A DNA stretch of 64,000 nucleotides from Lysobacter sp036697405 (GTDB taxonomy: Bacteria > Pseudomonadota > Gammaproteobacteria > Xanthomonadales > Xanthomonadaceae), in assembly GCF_036697405.1 (NCBI RefSeq), contig NZ_JBAHWA010000017.1, positions 13,447-77,446 on the forward strand. Reading direction: 5' to 3'. The position numbers were made by a program, and so were the translations under genes. This document shows, one piece after another, positions 9,494-17,060 of this stretch. Positions within the stretch are counted from its first letter, which is position 1. Each line of letters begins with the position of its first letter. The notes under the pieces are model-generated. The model had not been told where the DNA came from, did not search any database, and saw nothing but the letters and a program-made list of their open reading frames with translations.

Positions 9494-9549
9494 CCACGAC
9501 ACGCGCGGTTCCTCGTGGCAAACCCGCCTGGCGCATCGCGCGCCAGGCG
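9494..9549 (+). promoter_or_regulatory. two hairpins in the leader of the first secreted-protein gene
   Basis: CCACGA (9494) can pair with TCGTGG (ending 9519). Immediately after, CGCCTGGCGC (9525-9534) pairs perfectly with GCGCCAGGCG (9540-9549) around a 5-base loop. They sit between the receptor stop and the AAGGAGAG ribosome-binding site at about 9569. There is no T-tract, so a terminator is unlikely. An RNA-processing or stability element that lets the secreted protein be made at a different level from the receptor is a reasonable inference. Confidence 0.4.
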
Positions 9550-9585
9550 ATTCCGGTAGTACTCGTACAAGGAGAGTTGAATACC

Positions 9586-10140
9586 ATGAAGCTTAAGTCA
9601 GCCATCCTCGCGGCATGCGTTGCGGCAGGCGCGTTCTGCTCCACTTCCGCTTTCGCCGGTTGGGAAATCTACGACGCCGGCACCGGCACCTGGGGCGACG
9701 GTACGGTCACCCTGTCGGGCCCGACCTCGGCCACCGTCAACGGTATTCCGGCGCCGTGCACCGCCAATTTCACCCTCACCGTGACCGGCGGCGTGGCCGT
9801 GGTCTCGGCCGCGACCTTCACCGGCAGCTCGACCTGCACCAACATCACCTCCACCGCCGCAACCCCGCCGCATTGGTCAGTTTCCGGCACGGCCTCGGGC
9901 ACCTCGGTGGCCACCACCGTCGGCGGCATCAGCATCACCATTCTGGGCAAGACCTGCACCGGCAGCGTCGGCGGCACGCTGACCAACGCGCACCCCTACA
10001 CGGCGCCGGTGCCGCCGAACACGACCCACAACTCGTTTACGTTCCCGGTCACCAGCCTGCCGGTCACCGGCGGCGGTACTTGCACGGTCAAGTCGAACCC
10101 GGCGCTGACGTCGAGCAAGCCCATCCAGCTGACGCCCTGA
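9586..10140 (+). CDS. small secreted protein, four mature cysteines, possibly PraB-like
   Basis: 184 aa from the ATG at 9586, which has AAGGAGAG at ideal spacing. A clear Sec signal peptide ends at about residue 24 (TSAFA/GWE). The mature protein is rich in Thr, Ser, Gly and Val with an alternating beta pattern and four cysteines (58, 84, 124, 166), enough for two disulfides. The TVTLSGP ... CTANFTLTV ... ATFTGSSTC layout recalls the PraB family of secreted, alkane-oxidation or biofilm-associated proteins of Pseudomonas. That resemblance is from memory and weak. Its place directly after the TonB receptor suggests an accessory role at the cell surface. Function is otherwise unknown. Confidence 0.7.
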   Translation: MKLKSAILAACVAAGAFCSTSAFAGWEIYDAGTGTWGDGTVTLSGPTSATVNGIPAPCTANFTLTVTGGVAVVSAATFTGSSTCTNITSTAATPPHWSVSGTASGTSVATTVGGISITILGKTCTGSVGGTLTNAHPYTAPVPPNTTHNSFTFPVTSLPVTGGGTCTVKSNPALTSSKPIQLTP

Positions 10141-10442
10141 ATGCGGAAGGCCGTGCGATCAGATTTCCGGTGCAGGTCGTAACGCGGTTGCCGCGTCGGT
10201 AGCCGATCGCGTCCAGGTACGGGCCATCCCCGCCGCCACGAGCACGGACCGCTCAAAGCATGGATCGCTTTAAGCGGCGCGGGATGCGCCCACCGCCGTC
10301 CACGCCTCGCGTAGATGGCGGACGGACGTATCGCTTCGATTCCAACAGCTGCCGTCGACAGCGCCGCGAACCCCACCCCTGGTTCGCGGCGCATCGGGGT
10401 CATGGTCGCAACGGCCGTCCCATCCAAACCAGGAGTTCCATC
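10141..10442. other. non-coding spacer between the two secreted-protein genes
   Basis: 302 bp without a gene. The only structure noted is a hairpin at 10250-10276 (CGCTCAAAGC with GCTTTAAGCG, one mismatch, 7-base loop), not followed by a T-tract. The downstream gene has a modest ACCAGGAG ribosome-binding site at about 10428. Confidence 0.4.
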
Positions 10443-11357
10443 ATGTTCAAGACGACGCTTTCCGTGGCTTTCGCCACGGCCTTAGCCGGAATCGCCGTCA
10501 CGTCTGCCGCCTCCGCGGCGGTACCCACCGGTCCTTACGCGATCTTCAAATACTGCCCGTACAACAATCCGCAAGTCGGCGCCTGCGTGGTCAACAACAC
10601 CACCTCCGGCACGCTCGCGATCGGCTCGACCACCCTGCCGATCACCCAGCCGATCGTGCTGCAGGGCGGCGTGATCGACACCGGCCCCTCGCCGCTATTC
10701 GACGCGGTCGGTGCGGCGACGCTGTCGTCTCCGCCGGCGAAGGTGCCCGGCGGCCTGCTCGGCATCACCAACCCGCTGCCGGAATGGCCATTGCCGCTGT
10801 GGGTCGCGTTCTGGAACATCGTCGGTACGGTCAACGACGTGACCGCGACCATGGAGCCGGTCGACACCATCCAGACCAACTTCGGCAATGCACTGTTCCC
10901 GCCGGACGACGGCAGCGACCCCACCGCCGCGGCGCTGAAGGTGCGCGTGCGCCTGCAGAACCCCTTCCTCGGCAACGGCTGCTATATCGGCTCGGCGCAG
11001 GATCCGATCACGATCAGGTTGCAGGCCGGCACCACCGCGCCGCCGCTGCCGAACCTGCCGATTTCCGGCAATCCGGGTACCTACGATTTCGAGACCACCG
11101 ATCCGGACAACGGTTACAGCGTGCTGCACATCAGCGGAAATACCTTGGTCGACAACTCGTTCGCTGTGCCGGCTGCGAAGGGCTGCGGCAACATCGCGCT
11201 GGGCTTGCCTATCATCACCCAGCTGCTGGACACCCTGGTTTCGGGCGCGGTGAATCTGAAGGTGGGCCTGCCCTCGGTCTCGGGCAAGAACACCGCGATC
11301 ATGAGCGGCAACGCCCACATCGCCGGTACGCCGTCGGTGCTGTCCAGCGTTCAATAA
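10443..11357 (+). CDS. secreted protein resembling an actinobacterial exported family
   Basis: 304 aa from the ATG at 10443; a Sec signal peptide ends near residue 25 (SAASA/AVP). Four mature cysteines (38, 48, 180, 248) suggest two disulfides. Recognisable blocks are CPYNNPQVGACVV, the GSTTLPITQPIVLQGG strand, RLQNPFLGNGCYIGSAQDPI, ISGNTLVDNSFAVP and LPSVSGKNTAI near the C-terminus. In my recollection these blocks mark a family of uncharacterised exported proteins found mostly in Actinobacteria (NPFLG.CYIGS, GN.LVDNSF.AP, LPSA.G.NTA). If right, its presence beside a TonB receptor in a Gram-negative is unusual. It is probably co-regulated with the receptor. No enzymatic motif is visible. Confidence 0.75.
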   Translation: MFKTTLSVAFATALAGIAVTSAASAAVPTGPYAIFKYCPYNNPQVGACVVNNTTSGTLAIGSTTLPITQPIVLQGGVIDTGPSPLFDAVGAATLSSPPAKVPGGLLGITNPLPEWPLPLWVAFWNIVGTVNDVTATMEPVDTIQTNFGNALFPPDDGSDPTAAALKVRVRLQNPFLGNGCYIGSAQDPITIRLQAGTTAPPLPNLPISGNPGTYDFETTDPDNGYSVLHISGNTLVDNSFAVPAAKGCGNIALGLPIITQLLDTLVSGAVNLKVGLPSVSGKNTAIMSGNAHIAGTPSVLSSVQ

Positions 11358-11418
11358 GGTGACCGATACGCGCGGCAACGGTTCCCACGCAGGGCGGCTC
11401 GAAAGAACCGCCCTGCGC

Positions 11419-11424
11419 TATCAT
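11419..11424 (+). promoter_or_regulatory. -10-like TATCAT six bases before a start codon
   Basis: TATCAT ends six bases before the ATG at 11431, so a transcript starting about seven bases after it would be leaderless. No ribosome-binding site precedes the ATG. No good -35 is visible (CTCGAA at about 11398). The same geometry occurs before spoT and the ABC-F gene. Confidence 0.4.
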
Positions 11425-11430
11425 CGCGGC

Positions 11431-12402
11431 ATGAATCGTGGGGTCCTGTGGGTGGCGTTGATCGCGACGGCCATGGCCGTTGGTGCGTATTGCTTCGAAC
11501 GTTTCCGCGATCACGGCGGCGCCATGGCGAATCCGGCGCAGGCCGCGACCCGGCACGCCGCGGCGGGCGCGCCGGCCGCCGGACGCTCGGATGAGGCGGC
11601 GGCGCAGCCGGTATCGGCCTTGCCGGGCGCCGCCGCGATACCCTTGAGGGACGCCTACGCGCAGTTGCGCGCGCGCGCCGAAGCCGGCGACGTCGCCGCT
11701 GCGACCCGTTTGTACCGCAATGTTGGTTTCTGCAGCCGCCTGCCCGCGCTGGACGCGATGCTGACGCGCACGGCAGACGAACTGCTGGCCGAGAAGCCTG
11801 CCGCGATGAGCGCGCAGCAGCTGCGCGACTACAAGATCCAGCTCGACGCCATCGAAGAGCGCAAGCCGGTCATGCAACGCTTCCACGAGCTTTGCGGCGG
11901 CGCCAGCGAGGACATGCTCGCCAGTCTGGTCCCCAGCATCCAGCGCGCCGCCGAGCTCGGCGATGTCGATGCGCGCGCCTGTTACCTCAAGCAGGGGCCC
12001 AACCTGGACCCGCGAAGTTTCGCGACGCGGCCGGAACTGTTGGACGGCTATCGCCGCAGCGTCAAGTCCCTGATCGACTCGGGCATGGCGGCGGGGGACT
12101 GGAAAGTGGTCGATATCGTGCGCAACGCCTCGCGAGTGGGCTCGGAGAGCCTGCTGTCCGGGCTGCTCGGTTCCGACCCCGCGCTGCACTACCGCTATCT
12201 CAAGCTGTACCGGCTCGGCATGGGCGCGCGCGAGGGCGCCCGCCTGGATCTGCAACTGGATGCCGCGGCCGCATCGCTGTCGCCGGCGCAGCGCATGGAC
12301 GCCGACGTCTGGGCGCAGACCGCCCTGCACAAGCATTTCAGCGGCCACTCGGCGCAGGACGCGCCCGAGGGCTGGGACCCTTGCGGGTTCTCCTACGAAT
12401 GA
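11431..12402 (+). CDS. membrane-anchored periplasmic protein, four-cysteine paralog 1
   Basis: 323 aa from the ATG at 11431 and not recognised as a named family. An uncleaved N-terminal helix (about 4-21) precedes an Ala/Pro-rich linker (about 30-70) and a helical domain likely in the periplasm. Shared with the next gene: cysteines at 101, 155, 184 and 318, DARACYL, AGDWKVVD, HYRYLKLYRLG, LSPAQRMDAD and GWDPC. Cysteine spacings (54, 29, 134) are identical in both proteins, so two structural disulfides are likely. The helical AEAGDVAAATRLY stretch is faintly Sel1-like. It ends the secreted-protein cluster and could act with it; that is inference. The start is chosen for the TATCAT geometry and the hydrophobic N-terminus. 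Confidence 0.75.
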   Translation: MNRGVLWVALIATAMAVGAYCFERFRDHGGAMANPAQAATRHAAAGAPAAGRSDEAAAQPVSALPGAAAIPLRDAYAQLRARAEAGDVAAATRLYRNVGFCSRLPALDAMLTRTADELLAEKPAAMSAQQLRDYKIQLDAIEERKPVMQRFHELCGGASEDMLASLVPSIQRAAELGDVDARACYLKQGPNLDPRSFATRPELLDGYRRSVKSLIDSGMAAGDWKVVDIVRNASRVGSESLLSGLLGSDPALHYRYLKLYRLGMGAREGARLDLQLDAAAASLSPAQRMDADVWAQTALHKHFSGHSAQDAPEGWDPCGFSYE

Positions 12403-12448
12403 ATCCTTCCATCGGCGCTGCGGCGGCGACTCCGTCCAGATCTTCGAC

Positions 12449-13432
12449 ATGAGCAAATATCGATTCCTACTCTTGGTTTGCCTGGCGCTGACCGCCGTCG
12501 TCGCGGCCTATCTGTTCGGCCGCAAGGACGGCGCGGCGGGGCCCGGCGTTTCGATGGCGGGCGCACGCGCGGCCGAGTTCGCCGGGCCGGCGCCAGGCAG
12601 CGAACTGCCGATCGTGGCCAAGGCAGCGATCGACTTCGACCGCGGCGCCTCGATGCCGCCGCTGGGCACGCCGCTGAAGAACGTTTACGCGCGCTTGCAG
12701 GCGCAGGCGAACGCCGGCGACGGTAGGGCCGCGGCGCGCCTGTTGCGCGACCTCAACCGCTGCAGCCGCCTGCGCGCGACCGAGTGGTCGACCATGCGCG
12801 CGGCCGCCGACCTCACCGAGCACAAGACCGAGAACTTGAACGCGGCGCAGCTGCGCACCTATCAGACCCTGCTGGAGTCCGCCGAAATCCGTCAGCGCGA
12901 ACTCCAGGAGGAGCGCACGATGTGCGAAGGCGTGGGCGACGAGATCCTCGACACCTTGAACGCGAACCTGGCCCAGGCCGCGCGGCTGGGCGACGCCGAC
13001 GCGCGCGCCTGCTATCTGAGTCGCGGGCCGCTGTACGACCAGCGCGGCCTGCTCAAGCAACCGGGGGCGCTCGGCGCCTACCGCCGCGAGGCCGCGACCT
13101 TGATCGAGACCGGTCTGGCGGCCGGCGACTGGCGCGTCGTCGACCTGCTGCAGAGCGCTTACGAACCGGGCGCACAAAGTCTGCTGGCCGGCCTGGTCGG
13201 CGCCGACGTCTATCATCACTACCGTTATCTCAAGCTCTATCGTCTCGGCGCGGAGAATTTCCGCACGCCCCAGCTCGACCGTCAACTCGCTCTGGTCGCG
13301 ACCAATCTGAGCCCGGCGCAGCGCACGCAGGCCGACGAATGGGCGCAAACCACGCTGCGCGAGAACTTCAACGGCGACTCCACCGCCGGTACGCCGCAGG
13401 GCTGGGACGCCTGCGCGGCCTTCGGCGGCTGA
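12449..13432 (+). CDS. membrane-anchored periplasmic protein, four-cysteine paralog 2
   Basis: 327 aa from the ATG at 12449; a tandem paralog of the preceding gene, 46 bp downstream. N-terminal anchor helix about 5-22, linker to about 70, then the shared domain with cysteines at 105, 159, 188 and 322. Each is exactly four residues later than in paralog 1, so the domain has no net length change between conserved cysteines. Conserved blocks are DADARACYL, AGDWRVVDLL, HHYRYLKLYRLG, LSPAQRTQADEWAQT and GWDAC. Divergence elsewhere suggests an old duplication. Function unknown; a role as a pair in the envelope is plausible. Confidence 0.75.
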   Translation: MSKYRFLLLVCLALTAVVAAYLFGRKDGAAGPGVSMAGARAAEFAGPAPGSELPIVAKAAIDFDRGASMPPLGTPLKNVYARLQAQANAGDGRAAARLLRDLNRCSRLRATEWSTMRAAADLTEHKTENLNAAQLRTYQTLLESAEIRQRELQEERTMCEGVGDEILDTLNANLAQAARLGDADARACYLSRGPLYDQRGLLKQPGALGAYRREAATLIETGLAAGDWRVVDLLQSAYEPGAQSLLAGLVGADVYHHYRYLKLYRLGAENFRTPQLDRQLALVATNLSPAQRTQADEWAQTTLRENFNGDSTAGTPQGWDACAAFGG

Positions 13433-13576
13433 TCCGCCCCTGCGACGACCAAGCCTGTGCGTCGCGCAAGGCGAGGCACAGGCCCTTCGCAGGGCCGAAG
13501 CAGGCGAGGCCAACCTAGAATCCGGCCGCGATGCCATTTCAGCCGGTTGCGCCGAGGTGGCGACGCCGCGCGTAGC

Positions 13577-13777
13577 GCTGCCTACGTCACAAAATCCGAT
13601 ATCCGCGACAGCGCGATGCGCACGCGGGCCATCGCCGATGGCCGCTCGTATCGCCCGGATTTCGTAAGGGTTCTTGTAGACGTGCGGAAACGCGGGGCAG
13701 TGCGCTCGGGCTTCGTGAACGCAACGTCGAAGCTCGCCGAGGTGGGCGGGGTATAGGATCGCTGGATCGTGGGACAT
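13577..13777 (-). pseudogene. pepQ: decayed pepQ fragment with internal deletion
   Basis: Reading the minus strand from 13777 gives MSHDPAILYPAHLGELRR, matching pepQ residues 1-23 (MRHDPASLYPAHLAELQR). It then jumps to YKNPYEIRAIRAA...RAHRAV, matching residues about 156-190 (YKTPYEIEMMRAATRRGVRAHRA). About 130 codons are missing between, and similarity stops near 13577, so no peptidase can be made. At DNA level the first 48 bases match pepQ in all but about seven positions, and similarity continues about 35 bp into the leader beyond 13778. The remainder of 13433-13576 shows nothing recognisable. Confidence 0.85.
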
Positions 13778-13778
13778 C

Positions 13779-16508
13779 ATGGAGGGTCTCTTGGGGACAT
13801 CCAGGGATTCAGAGCACGCCTCTTCGTCCTCGCTGGCCGGCCCGGTGGGCGGCGGTCGCCGCTTTACCGGCGAAGCCGAGCCCACGCCCGGCAGCGTGCC
13901 CGAGCGGATCGCGCCGTTGGGAATCCCGGCCTGGGCCTGGAGCCTGCTCGCGCTGGCGTTCGGCGTCGGCCTGACCCTGTGGCTGGGCGGCGCGCAGCAG
14001 CGCCGCGTGGTCGACGACCGCACCGCCGCGCTCGACAGCAGCGCCGAGCGCGGCTACCACGCCATCGTCGATCGCCTGCAGGCCTGCGAACTGCTGTTGC
14101 GCTCGGTCCAGACCCTGTTCCTGACCTCGGACACGATCACCGCCGAGGAGTACGCCAATCTGTACGCCAACGTGCGCCCGCGCGAGCGCTTCCCCAGTCT
14201 GCAGGCGATGGCCTATTCGCGCCGCGAGCCGCGCGTGGACGGCGATCACTACATCACCGACCTGGTCGCGCCGCTGGCCGGCAACGAGCGCCTGATCGGG
14301 CTGGACGTGAACCTGCAGCCGACCAACCTGGTCGGCGTGCTGAACTCGCGCGACAGCGATCAGGTCGTGCTGTCGGCGCCGTTCCGTCTGGCCCAGCAGG
14401 GCGAAGCCGACCCGCGCCGCGACGGCGTGACCATGCGCCTGCCGGTATTCACGACCGGTCCGCCGCCGGCCACGCCCGAGCAGCGCCGCGCACGCATGCG
14501 CGGCTCGATCGCGATCTCGTTCCATGCCGGGCGGCTGATCGAAGGCAGTTTGGGCGAGGACGCACGTCGCGAGCTGCAGGTCGAAGTCAGCGACGTCACC
14601 GACGGCGCGGTCGGATTGTTCGCGACCGGCCCGGCGCCGGCGACGCCCACCGGCTATCGCTTCGAGCGCGAGCTCGACTACGGCGGCCGCCGTTGGCGGG
14701 TGCGCATGCACGCCCTGCAACCGATCGCGGACGCGGCCAGCGAACGCAATTGGATCCTGCTGCCCGGGCTGCTCGCCAGCGTGCTGCTGGCCTTGCTGGT
14801 GTGGTCGGTCGCGCGCACGCGCCGGCTCGCGCTGGAACTGGGCTCGCGCATGAGCCGGCGCTACCGCGAAAGCGAGGAGCGCTTCCGCGCCCTCAACGAA
14901 TTGCTGCCGGCGCTGGTGCTGCTGGCGCGCCGCGACGACGGCCGCATTTCCTACGCCAATCAGGCCTCGCGCGCGCGCCTGGGCGAGACCGTGTATGAAG
15001 TGCCGTTGCCGGAACTGTTCGAGGACGAGCTGTTGCGCGACAAGCTGCGCGCGGCCGATCTGGTCGACTGCGCCAACGCCGAGGCCATGCTGCGCAGCGT
15101 GAACGGCGATCGCTTCTGGGCCAACGTCTCGATCACCAGCGTGGTGCTGGAGGGGCACGCCAGGCTGCTGATGGTCGCCTCCGACATCTCCGAGCAGCGC
15201 CAGCTCACCGAACTGCTGACCTACCAGGCCAGCCACGACACCCTGACCGAGCTCTACAACCGGCGCGAGTTCGAGCGCCGGATCGAGCGCGTGCTGGCCG
15301 GCGTGGCCGCGGGCGGGCCGCCCTGCGCGCTGCTGTACATCGACCTGGATCAGTTCAAGCTCATCAACGACACCTCCGGCCACGTCGCCGGCGACCAGCT
15401 ATTGAGCCAGCTGGCGACGATGATGAGCAGCCATCTGCGCGGCGGCGACGTGCTCGCGCGCCTGGGCGGCGACGAGTTCGGCGTGCTCGCGACCGAGGTC
15501 CACGACCAGGCCGGCGCGGCGCTGGTGGCCGAGCGCCTGCGCGAGCACATCGACGGCTACGTGTTCGTGTGGGAGCAGCGCACCTACACCGTCACCGCCA
15601 GCATCGGCGGGGTGATGCTGGACCGCTCCAACGTGACCCTCAAGGATCTGCTGTCGCAGGCCGACACCGCCTGCTACATGGCCAAGGAGAGCGGCCGCAA
15701 CCGCGTGCACTTCTATTCCGAGCACGACGACAACGCCGCGCGCCGGCGCAGCGAGATGGAATGGGCCAACCGGCTGCGTTGGGCGATCGACGAGGGGCGC
15801 TTGCTGCTCAAGTACCAGGAGGTCTGGCCGTTGTCGCCCAGCGCCGAATCCGGACTGCACCTGGAACTGTTGCTGCGCTTCCGCGACGAGCAGGGTCGCC
15901 TGGTGGTGCCCGGCGCCTTCATTCCCGCCGCCGAGCGTTACGGCTTGATGCCGATGATCGACCGCTGGGTGATCGAGACCGCGCTGGCCAATTTCGACCG
16001 GCTGCATCCCTCGGGCGCGCAGTTGCGCACGGCCACGATCAACCTGTCCGGCGCCAGCATCGAGGACGAAACCCTGGCCGATCTGATCCTGGAGCTGCTC
16101 AAGCGCCATGCGGTCGCGCCCGAGCGGGTCTGCTTCGAAATCACCGAGACCGTGGCGGTGCGCAACCTCGCCCAGGTCGCGCGCTTCATCGAGCGCCTGC
16201 GCGCGGTAGGCTGCCGCTTCGCCCTGGACGACTTCGGCGCGGGCATGTCCTCGTTCGGCTATCTCAAGAATCTGCCGGTGGACATCATCAAGATCGACGG
16301 CGCCTTCATCCGCGATCTGCTCACCGATCCGATGAGCCATGCGATCGTGAAGGCGGTGACCGACATCGGCCACCAGCGCGGCTTGAAGGTCATCGCCGAA
16401 TGGGTGACCAGCGACGAGATCCTGCTGGAGCTGGGGGCGATGGGCGTGGACTACGCGCAGGGCTATGCCTTGCATCAGCCCGAGCCGGTGCCGTTTCATC
16501 GGCGATAA
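13779..16508 (+). CDS. CHASE-PAS-GGDEF-EAL membrane protein (c-di-GMP synthesis/breakdown)
   Basis: 909 aa if started at 13779. Domains: TM1 about 50-70, periplasmic CHASE-type sensor about 85-310, TM2 about 325-345, PAS about 365-480, GGDEF about 490-660, EAL about 685-905. The cyclase looks active: GGDEF at 563-567 is intact, with an RGGD inhibitory I-site five residues before it. The phosphodiesterase signature reads ELLLR (from E696) in place of EALLR. INLSG, EITET, DDFGAGMSSF, KIDGAF, AEWV and QGYALHQP are all present, so catalysis is probable. The ATG at 13779 lies inside the leader duplicated from pepQ; a GTG at 13896 (residue 40), just before TM1, is an alternative start. The net activity cannot be told from sequence. 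Confidence 0.88.
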   Translation: MEGLLGTSRDSEHASSSSLAGPVGGGRRFTGEAEPTPGSVPERIAPLGIPAWAWSLLALAFGVGLTLWLGGAQQRRVVDDRTAALDSSAERGYHAIVDRLQACELLLRSVQTLFLTSDTITAEEYANLYANVRPRERFPSLQAMAYSRREPRVDGDHYITDLVAPLAGNERLIGLDVNLQPTNLVGVLNSRDSDQVVLSAPFRLAQQGEADPRRDGVTMRLPVFTTGPPPATPEQRRARMRGSIAISFHAGRLIEGSLGEDARRELQVEVSDVTDGAVGLFATGPAPATPTGYRFERELDYGGRRWRVRMHALQPIADAASERNWILLPGLLASVLLALLVWSVARTRRLALELGSRMSRRYRESEERFRALNELLPALVLLARRDDGRISYANQASRARLGETVYEVPLPELFEDELLRDKLRAADLVDCANAEAMLRSVNGDRFWANVSITSVVLEGHARLLMVASDISEQRQLTELLTYQASHDTLTELYNRREFERRIERVLAGVAAGGPPCALLYIDLDQFKLINDTSGHVAGDQLLSQLATMMSSHLRGGDVLARLGGDEFGVLATEVHDQAGAALVAERLREHIDGYVFVWEQRTYTVTASIGGVMLDRSNVTLKDLLSQADTACYMAKESGRNRVHFYSEHDDNAARRRSEMEWANRLRWAIDEGRLLLKYQEVWPLSPSAESGLHLELLLRFRDEQGRLVVPGAFIPAAERYGLMPMIDRWVIETALANFDRLHPSGAQLRTATINLSGASIEDETLADLILELLKRHAVAPERVCFEITETVAVRNLAQVARFIERLRAVGCRFALDDFGAGMSSFGYLKNLPVDIIKIDGAFIRDLLTDPMSHAIVKAVTDIGHQRGLKVIAEWVTSDEILLELGAMGVDYAQGYALHQPEPVPFHRR

Positions 16509-16583
16509 GCGGGTTCACGCGAGCGTAGTGGACGGCGATGGTGCGGTTATCGCCGCACCCCGCGGCGGAGCGCTTGCGAAGCA

Positions 16584-16614
16584 GGATGCGGTGAGCCGAA
16601 GGCGAGCCGCATCC
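16584..16614 (+). repeat. GGATGCGG palindromic repeat, copy 1
   Basis: GGATGCGG (16584-16591) pairs with CCGCATCC (16607-16614) around GTGAGCCG-type loop sequence. A related copy lies in the opposite orientation at 28250-28276. It sits between the convergent GGDEF-EAL and PilZ genes and may act as a transcript end for either. Confidence 0.6.
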
Positions 16615-16709
16615 TCGCGCGCCCCCGAACCGCGCCGGCGACCGCAGGGACGGAACGAACCTGGGCGAGCCTAGCCAACCCCGCTCGCTCCTCCACGCTC
16701 ACTCCTGCT

Positions 16710-17060
16710 TCACTCGTACGTGCCGCCCGGCGAATCCAGCCACTGCCGCAGCTGCAGCATCTCGCTTTCCAGCATGGTGATGAAGCGGAAACCGGTCCAG
16801 GTCTGTCCGGGCATGCTGGTGCGGTCCTGCCACAGCAGGTGCGCGCCGACTTCGATCGGCGAGGTGCGGTGCGGGGCGTCGCGCAGGCTGAAGCGCAGCT
16901 GGTACAGCGCGTCGTCGACCAGCGGCGCGTTCGCGATCAGCAGCATGCCGGTCTCGGACAGATTGCTGAGCTGGCCGATCGCGATGTCGGTCATGGTGTC
17001 GACGACCTGCACGGTATCCTGGACGCGGCGACGGCGCACGCGGCGGAATTCCTCGCTCAT
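16710..17060 (-). CDS. PilZ-domain c-di-GMP-binding protein
   Basis: 116-aa single-domain protein. The N-terminal Arg cluster (RRVRRRRV, residues 6-13) gives the RxxxR motif, and NLSETG at 33-38 gives the (D/N)xSxxG motif; together they bind c-di-GMP. The remainder is a small beta barrel with LRFSLRDAP and GFRFI strands. Its ATG at 17060 overlaps the stop of the DUF1631 gene as ATGA, so the two are probably translationally coupled. It converges on the GGDEF-EAL gene. It is likely a cytoplasmic c-di-GMP effector whose target is not evident here. Confidence 0.9.
   Translation of the reverse strand: MSEEFRRVRRRRVQDTVQVVDTMTDIAIGQLSNLSETGMLLIANAPLVDDALYQLRFSLRDAPHRTSPIEVGAHLLWQDRTSMPGQTWTGFRFITMLESEMLQLRQWLDSPGGTYE

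Noticed and set aside
10250..10276. Hairpin as a terminator between the two secreted-protein genes
   Set aside because: One mismatch in the stem and no T-tract; kept only as a note.
13457..13756. Small plus-strand ORF in the 13433-13778 gap
   Set aside because: It is antisense to the pepQ fragment and lacks a ribosome-binding site.
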